A DNA stretch of 64,000 nucleotides, taken from positions 2,046,001-2,110,000 of the forward strand of contig BQMF02000001.1 of NCBI GenBank assembly GCA_027922465.2, in the 5' to 3' direction. Shown here one piece after another: positions 57,716 to 64,000 of this stretch. A program made the translations under genes and the position numbers. Positions within the stretch are counted from its first letter, which is position 1; each line of letters starts with the position of its first letter. A model generated the notes under the pieces. That model ran no database searches, was not told where the DNA came from, and worked only from the letters and a program-made list of their open reading frames with translations. Origin of the DNA: Turritopsis dohrnii. Taxonomy: Eukaryota; Cnidaria; Hydrozoa; Anthoathecata; Oceaniidae.

Positions 57716-60221
57716 CAGAATTTCTTTAACAAACCTTGTTTTGATTATAAAATACGTATCCATGGTTTCAGTTCACACATTTCTTTTGTTTGTAGCAAAT
57801 ACTTTCTGATATTACTTGTTAAGCCTTTATTACACTTTTCGAAAGGTATATTAGCATCAATAAAGTGACTTAGGTCTAAGTGATAACAAAAAGTAACAAA
57901 GGTATGTGCAGATTTTCATCTGTTTAAGTTTAGATCTAGCATATTCCAAGTTGGTTTTGAAATACCGCCACCGCTACACCATGCCACATGGTTACACTAC
58001 TCATTAAAATAATTGTTGTATTGTAAAACGTTTTAACCATTGTTTCATATGAACAATTAATTGTTCTTTTAATTGGAAAAGTTATCCTAAAGAAAGTTTA
58101 ACTCAATTCCAATGTAAGTGAAAAACCGTGAAGACCATCCGTCAACGATTTTTCAAATCTGATCTCCCATTTCGAAATGATCATGCTCACAATTCTTCTT
58201 GTTTTTATTGTGTTTAGTTTATACAATGTTATCAAAAGTTTAAATGTATATAATTTGTTACTGTGTAAAGATTTGCAAAAACATTCATCTGAATTTTTCT
58301 GAGTTTTCGGACAAAAATTTGTTTTTGTTTCCGTTGTATAGCTTGCAATGTATAGCTTGCTGTGTGTACACATTGGAATGCTTGAGCGCGGGAGCATTTT
58401 TAGCTAAAGCTACATGCTAGTATGCTAAGAATTCTTTTTATAAAAATCACGAGGCTGAAAATCGTCAAAATTTAAAAATCACCTCAGCTCCGAATAGCTC
58501 TTATTTTCTTCTGTTAAAATTGTTTTCCGTGTTTGTTATTTTTGTTAAGAATATGTTCAAAAGGAATATTGTTTTTCATATTTTCCATATTTTTCTCCCT
58601 CTTTTACTGTTACAGTTTTTTATATGCCCCCCTTCAGCTTCATTGTTTTATCCAGAAATATTTAAGAATCATTTAAAAATACTTCAGGCTCACATTTGAA
58701 GAATTATTAGGAATCATAGGCTTAAAGCCAGTTTATGTAATTCTTATTTGAAGAAACTGTGTAGAACGCAGTCATTTATGCAGACATCTTACCTTTCTAG
58801 TGGTGCCAAAGGTATGCGAAAGGTAAAATTACAGTCGACTCTCGATAATTCGAATCTCCATAATTCGAATCTGTCCGTTCGATGCTCGAATTATTGAGAG
58901 TGTGTGATGTATTACAAAAAGAACTGGGTATGTATGTAAAAGAGAATATTCAAGAGGGAAAATGGCGCTGTCTGTTCAAGAAGAATAGAAAATTAATGGA
59001 ATCATAACATAGTGAATATGTTAAAACATGCGACCTAAGTGACTTTGTTGCGATCTATTTCACTTTTTTGAAAAACTATTTCGCCTTTTGAACGATCAAA
59101 GATTGAAGTTTGTCTCACAAAAAATTGAGCTGTTTTGTTCTTTTCTATAAAACGTTTTTTTCATCTTCGTTTTTCTTCTTCTAATTTCATTATTCTTCCA
59201 AAAATTTTATATCATGAAAAAGTGCTTTTTAAGCTTGATACAGCGCAAAAAGAATTTTTGAAATATCTCATAACATTCAAATTTCCCAAGCATTTATAAA
59301 AACTGTGCAAGTTCATTTGAAACGTACTTTAAAAATCTTAACCGGCTTTTTGTTTTCTACGAAGGAAAAACATAAAAATCATACCATCGAATTCTTCGTC
59401 TGAACTATCGCTTTCTAAGATGTTTTATATTAGCTAGCTTCAGGTTAAATTTTCTTTTGAATGTGAATAAAATATACTTACTAAAAGTTAACAAAAATTA
59501 ACTCGTGAGTTTGGAAAGAAAAATAACTCACGCTAATAACTCATGTTAACTCATAGTGAGAATCGGAGCGTTACCGTTTCTCTTCATGGCGGCGGCGATT
59601 AATACATCACTTTACTCTTCGATAGTTTTGTTCTTTGTTTCGAACATTCGATTTTTTTTCAGCTCAAATTAAAATTACACGTTCTTAATTTACCCATTGT
59701 TATATAACAATGGGGTAGTTCGAATTGAATAAAAATGGAATGTTTCAACTATTGATTTGCTAAAAAAAAACATCGTTATAATGGTAGACAAATAAAAAGG
59801 CGACACGTTATTGTTCGAATTGATTAAAAGGTAGATGTTCTGAGGAGGAGCAGGTGGTGTTCACATGGGTAAAATCTGCCCGGCAAAGCGGTTTGGCTCG
59901 ATTTTCTGAGATCTCGCTTTTTTTTTATCAAAGCCTCATAAAATTCAATATGTGTTCACACGAGAAATATCAATTCGGTTTGCCGAGATCTCCACACGAC
60001 GCTAAAGATGACATCGATTGAGTCGAAACATACGAGTGGGTCGCTATATAAAAACAAGAAAGTATAAGCAGTTCCTTGTCAATAAATTTTAAAAGTACGC
60101 CTTTCCTATGATTTTTGATATTGTCTTATATTGATGATTTTAACATTTGATCTTTTATAGTGAAAACTGGAAGATATCCTTAATGAAAGGAAAATGGGGA
60201 ACATAGAAGAAAATTGGGAGA
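57716..60221. other. Intergenic with element fragments
   Basis: No supported gene. Contains a pogo-like terminal hairpin (58832-58901). At 59850-59995 there is a fragment of a CCCGGCAAAGCGG / GAGATCTCGC phrase element reminiscent of 46928-47298. The rest is AT-rich. Confidence 0.4.
58832..58901. repeat. Pogo/Tigger-like terminal hairpin
   Basis: After TA, CAGTCGACTCTCGATAATTC and the near-complement ending TCGAATTATTGAGAGT form a small palindrome. The sequence resembles ends of pogo-type elements. No partner end found nearby, so it may be a solo end. Confidence 0.5.
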
Positions 60222-60360
60222 ATGAGAATAGTAATCGATGAAGCTGTTGTCGTTGAAGATGAGTACCCGCCCCATGACAAACGCATCGGAGACATTGTAG
60301 CGACGGCAAACAACAATAAGCTGGAGTTTACAGAAATAGAAAGCGCTGACGACGACGAAG
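60222..60360 (+). CDS. Possible acidic coding exon, unrecognised
   Basis: ATG at 60222 opens MRIVIDEAVVVEDEYPPHDK and continues RIGDIVATANNNKLEFTEIE, then SADDDEG, ending at a strong donor (AAG|GTGAGAG at 60361). Unspliced, the frame would stop nine codons after the NDDEG-like end. The acidic composition recalls transposase linker regions, but no family is recognised and no following exon was found. Confidence 0.3.
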
Positions 60361-60366
60361 GTGAGA

Positions 60367-61345
60367 GATGTTTGCGGGCGGTTATTTTTTCCAACAATTG
60401 ACGCCAAGAAGGGAAGATTGAAGAAGAAAAACAAATCGGCTTTCTGACGATAAAGATTACTACATCATAGAAAAAAGGTGCAGCTGAAGACGTTGGATGA
60501 TAAACTTTTACTGTGGTCAACATCGGTATGAAACCAAAGGAAAATTTAAGAGATACAAAACTCTATATTAATCGACGTTTTCTTTTTGCGCGTTCCACTT
60601 CGATTTTTGCTTACTTAACTATTTGAAATCTACATTAATTGTAAGGGCATCGTTTTGAAACAGAGTTTAAGATTACATCATTGATTTCTCGTGAAAGGTG
60701 TATTCGTAAAATACGTCCGAAGTTACGTTTATCAAAAGTGATGGGTGATAAAATAAAATACTATTTTATTTGAAAATGTCTAAATCGCAGTTTCCGTACC
60801 TAACTTCTCCAGGCCTACATTCTTTCTGCAATTCTGAGTATCACTTAAGTCAAATTAATTTGATATTTTCATGGAGTCTTGAAAAGCAGCACAAGTGAAA
60901 AGTATCAAGCTAAACGCCTTCTCCTTAATTTTTGATCTGTCGCTAGACGGAGAGGTTGAAGTTATTGCAGTCATTAAGAAAATATCTATCAAACGATCAG
61001 AAGGAAGCATATCGGATATCATCAGATCATCAACAATAAAAGTAAAGATTATTGCACAACCCCTCTTTTTTGTATTTTATTGATCTTATGTAGGGGAAAC
61101 AAAAACAACGATATAAATCAAAAAATGCCATAAAATTAAATTGGCAAAGCTTTTTCTTCATATATACAATGTAAAATAAACTATGAAAAACTAAGACTGT
61201 TTAAAATATTCGTCCCAGACAATTATCTTTTCTGATTAGAAAAGAAATATATTTCCATAGTCTCTCCCTTTCTATCTGCATTATGTACAATATAAAAATA
61301 GTAAAACTGTGACGATCAAAAAAACGTTCTTCACTTGATGTTCTG
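60367..61345. other. Intergenic, 3' of the SEFIR gene
   Basis: Contains a plus-strand frame without motif at about 60895-61083, probably accidental. The 3' UTR of the SEFIR gene should occupy part of 61070-61345. Confidence 0.35.
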
Positions 61346-63656
61346 TTAAGCATCAGCAATCTGAATGGGCTCAATTCCCAGAAGAAGACCAACAAAGTCA
61401 GGATTTTCAAGTTGAAAGTTCTTTGGAAATTGACACAAAGTGCGCGACCTTAAAATCTTCGGTACTTTCTCCTTCTTTAAGCCGTCAAGCATAATGACCA
61501 ACTGTTGTGTTTTCTGACACGATTGGTAAAGTAACGCTTTGATGTGATTAAATTCTGAATGGATCTTACAAACTTCATCCTTTAAGCCATCATGGTTATC
61601 GATGTCCAATGCCTTTAAATAAAAAGCCAAAGAAATACGACATTAAGATTTATAAACCAGATAAATACTTAAAAGGAACTAAATTTCGCGGGAATTTATT
61701 TTCGCGGACAAGAAGGGAATTTTTTGTGTTTCGCGGGAATTAAATTTCGCGATGCCAAAATTTCTTCGTTTCGTAGGAATTATATTTCGTTGAAGAACCC
61801 CAAAACCGCAAAATCAGCGAAATTTAGTTCCCGCAAAATTTAGCTCTTTTAAAGTAATCAATCAAAGAAACGAAAACAACTCACTTTCAAATATTGCGGA
61901 GATAAAACAAGCAGTATCTTATCAACATTTGCCAATGCTTCTGGAACCCACAGTGCAAGACCGCCCCTCTCATTTATTTCAACTTGTCTTAACAGATCAA
62001 TGACGACGTTGAAATTATACGAATTCAAGAGAGCTGCTAATTTCAGGATCCTTTCTTCCTCTTTCTGTGACGAAGCAGCGTACGATATATAGACCTTACT
62101 TCCGTTAGCATCTAAAAATATTTTTCATCATTACTTACCGAAGGGCACACGGCCACAAAAACGTAAAAGTGTAAATGGGGTCTAATCAAAATACACCAGT
62201 AAAATAAATTTAAAGACAAAAGAATTACATATACATGGGTGAGCTGTATTCGAAATAACTGATTTTTTGAGCTAGTCTTAATACATAAAGACAGTGTAGA
62301 GAGTTAACAAACGAAAAAGGTATTAAAGTTTGCATTAATAAGGCTAGTAAGGCTTAACAACAATCTCAAATATTCATAACAGTTGCTTTTAGTTTTTTTC
62401 GCTAATACTACTAATTACTCTATGCTTGAAGATTTCCCCGAAGTGTGTCCTGACTGATTGATTTAAGCAACAAAGTCTTTCCTTTTCATACCCTGCACAT
62501 TCTATGATCAAAAATCACTTTGTGTAGGTTTGCGACATTTGCTGTTGATTTTGAAAAACATTACATTTATTGTTAAAAGAAAATTAAAATGAATGAAAAT
62601 TCTAGTAGCGACACTTACTGGCAGTACAAATTCCATATGGTAATGATTAGTTTTTATCCTGGAGACTGCAGAATATCTTAGTATGTTGACACGTATATTT
62701 TGTGCCCGCTCAGCAGGTATAAGTATTATTTAATGTTCAGTAATAAAATAGTTCTGTTTTAAGTTCAAATGATTGACAGGTTATCACAGTGCTTGAAGTC
62801 ATGTTCGATATTTCATAATGTTTTTAATACGGTCAAGTAGAAATTGAAAAACTAAATTCAGTTCTTGTTGACTTATTAGATGCTAATGACGAAACCACAT
62901 GGAAGAAATTGACAGTGTTTGGGCAAAGGGCTTCGGACTCCAAACGCACCCAAATCGACCAAAAGTCAGTTAGGTTGACATTTCCACCAAACTATTTCTA
63001 CTGTGCAAATGAAATATTGTTTATGAAAGAAATAGTAATGTTCAGAGAATTATAGTAACACAAACACCTTTGATACAATAAAGTCATTTGAAGCCTGAAA
63101 TATTTTTTAAATAAATATTGGAATTCGTTGGTTCTTCCAATCGTTCAATATAATTTTGTATCAGGAGGTTCAACAATGAAATTAGTGAACAACACACATT
63201 CAGTTCAAATTCATTTTTATCAAATCCATATTTATATATATAACAATTCATGCCTTTTATTATTTTAATAGAGGAAAGCCAAATCTTAACAAATAATAAC
63301 ATATCATGCCTCTCGAAGAGGGAATACAAGTACTATAGATGACAGATGATATGAAAATTTCCAAGAGGAAAAATACAGTTCTATATGAAAAATATGACGA
63401 GTATAGCTCCTGTGTTATCATCTCATCATAGAAAAGAACAACAAAAGTTTACATATACCATTTACATTGGCAGGTTTAGCGGTTTTCTTCTGCCATGTGT
63501 AATATCTTGCAATGCAAATCAAGAAAATGAGAAGAAGAGTGCCACTAACACCAGCAAGAACGACCTCTAACTTGTTTTTCTTTCCCTTCTTTGATTCTGT
63601 ATCCAACTGAATATCCTCTGTGAGGTTGATAATAGTGAATGGCGTTGTAGTTGACT
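61346..63656 (-). CDS. SEFIR-domain (IL-17-receptor-like) protein, 3' exons
   Basis: Three exons in phase: 63459-63656, 61885-62111, 61346-61612 (TAA). The first encodes the end of an extracellular region (PFTIINLTEDIQLDTES), a KKGKKNK stretch, a TM helix (VVLAGVSGTLLLIFLICIA) and the start of the tail. The second opens DANGSKVYISYAASSQKEEE and includes NVVIDLLRQVEINERGGLAL, LWVPEAL and KILLVLSPQYLK. This is the SEFIR fold of IL-17 receptors and Act1, which recruits partners by SEFIR-SEFIR contact. The third exon completes the domain (SRTLCQFPKN, FVGLLLGIEP). The ectodomain and start lie beyond the window or beyond 63656. The TM-then-SEFIR order supports a receptor rather than a cytosolic adaptor. 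A 188-bp MITE sits in the last intron. Confidence 0.85.
61667..61854. mobile_element. 188-bp TA-flanked MITE with TTTCGCGGGAA phrases
   Basis: The ends CTTAAAAGGAACTAAATTTC and complement are flanked by TA (61665-61666 and 61855-61856). TTTCGCGGGAATTAAATTTCGC and variants are iterated. Related by phrase and tips to 33982-34840. Lies in the intron between the last two SEFIR-gene exons. Confidence 0.8.
62112..63458. other. Large intron of the SEFIR gene
   Basis: Non-coding. The segment 62525-62630 has TTTGCGACATTTGCTGTTGA and AGCGACACTTACTGGCAG words, so it may be a worn copy of the CAGTAAATGTCGC element at 40594-41318. Confidence 0.55.
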
Positions 63657-63749
63657 CTGCGAAAATTAAAGAAATACAGCTACAGTTAAAGCTATGACAA
63701 TATCAAATCACCTACAAATTAGTAAGTAACTGGGAGTTTTTAGTCCTTG

Positions 63750-64000
63750 GGCTTCCATCCGTAATGGTTGGCTATTCTGCCCGCCGACTTGCAACTAGTA
63801 GTTAACTTACCGCCAGAGAGACGTATAGCATTGCTCTAACTTGCCCGAAGGCCAGTGTGCAGTCAGTCGATGGCCCCTAATGGCATGATATATGCTGTTT
63901 TTAAAGCGCATCGGAGTGGAGTATCAAGATACGACATGAGTGGACTCGAACACGGATCGCAGCGGTCGCACTCAAATGTACTAACCACTACACCATCGGT
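63750..64000 (-). repeat. tRNA-derived SINE, head at right edge
   Basis: Reading the minus strand from 64000: GATGGTGTAGTGGTTAGTA (A-box, about 63980-63998) and TGTTCGAGTCC (B-box, 63942-63952) at tRNA spacing. They are followed by an unrelated body instead of a pairing acceptor stem, so this is a SINE promoter head, not a working tRNA gene. The 5' tip may be cut by the window edge. Confidence 0.75.

Noticed and set aside
63940..64000. Functional tRNA gene at the right edge
   Set aside because: A- and B-boxes are present, but the sequence after the B-box does not form an acceptor stem and continues into a repeat body, as in a SINE.

Overview
The window looks like animal nuclear DNA: AT-rich, intron-bearing genes with GT-AG junctions, and a very dense load of DNA transposons and retroelement debris. 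The gene set fits a cnidarian, with a hydrozoan or anthozoan as my best guess: paired tetraspanins, a giant beta-helix/multi-TM protein, a DUF4806 protein and a SEFIR (IL-17-receptor-type) receptor. The species call is inference. Every host gene I can support lies on the minus strand.

Layout. 1-2366: 3' part of a decayed non-LTR retrotransposon. About 2.7-9.8 kb: segmental duplicate A, carrying a six-exon tetraspanin (246 aa). 10.3-11.7 kb: remnants of a Penelope-like RT and of a transposase-like gene. 14.7-17.1 kb: a 2.5 kb terminal-inverted-repeat element. 18.9-23.7 kb: one enormous coding exon (about 1600 aa) of a beta-helix, Cys-rich, about 9-TM surface protein. 25-27.6 kb: repeats. 27.9-30.3 kb: a roughly ten-exon DUF4806 gene. 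31.7-34.8 kb: nested palindromic elements. About 34.9-47.3 kb: segmental duplicate B, swollen by insertions, with the paralogous tetraspanin (250 aa). 47-49.4 kb: more elements, one keeping a pogo transposase tail. 49.9-50.8 kb: exons of an unrecognised minus-strand gene. 52-52.9 kb: a 5'-truncated non-LTR retrotransposon. 55.4-57.7 kb: a Harbinger-type element split by a MULE-type foldback with a perfect 9-bp target duplication. 61.3-63.7 kb: the 3' half of a SEFIR-domain receptor. 63.75 kb to the end: a tRNA-derived SINE.

The most unusual theme is a class of palindromic, mostly TA-flanked elements. Each is written around its own short 'phrase' iterated in both orientations (for example CCTGTACGTTTATT, GGGGCGCTTAT, CAGTAAATGTCGCAA, TTTCGCGGGAA, CGAGTTATTAACTCG). 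At least ten unrelated phrases occur in 64 kb. One such element carries a pogo-like transposase remnant, so the phrases may be multiplied transposase-binding sites. Coordinates and splice sites were read by eye; family names rest on motif recognition, not searches.
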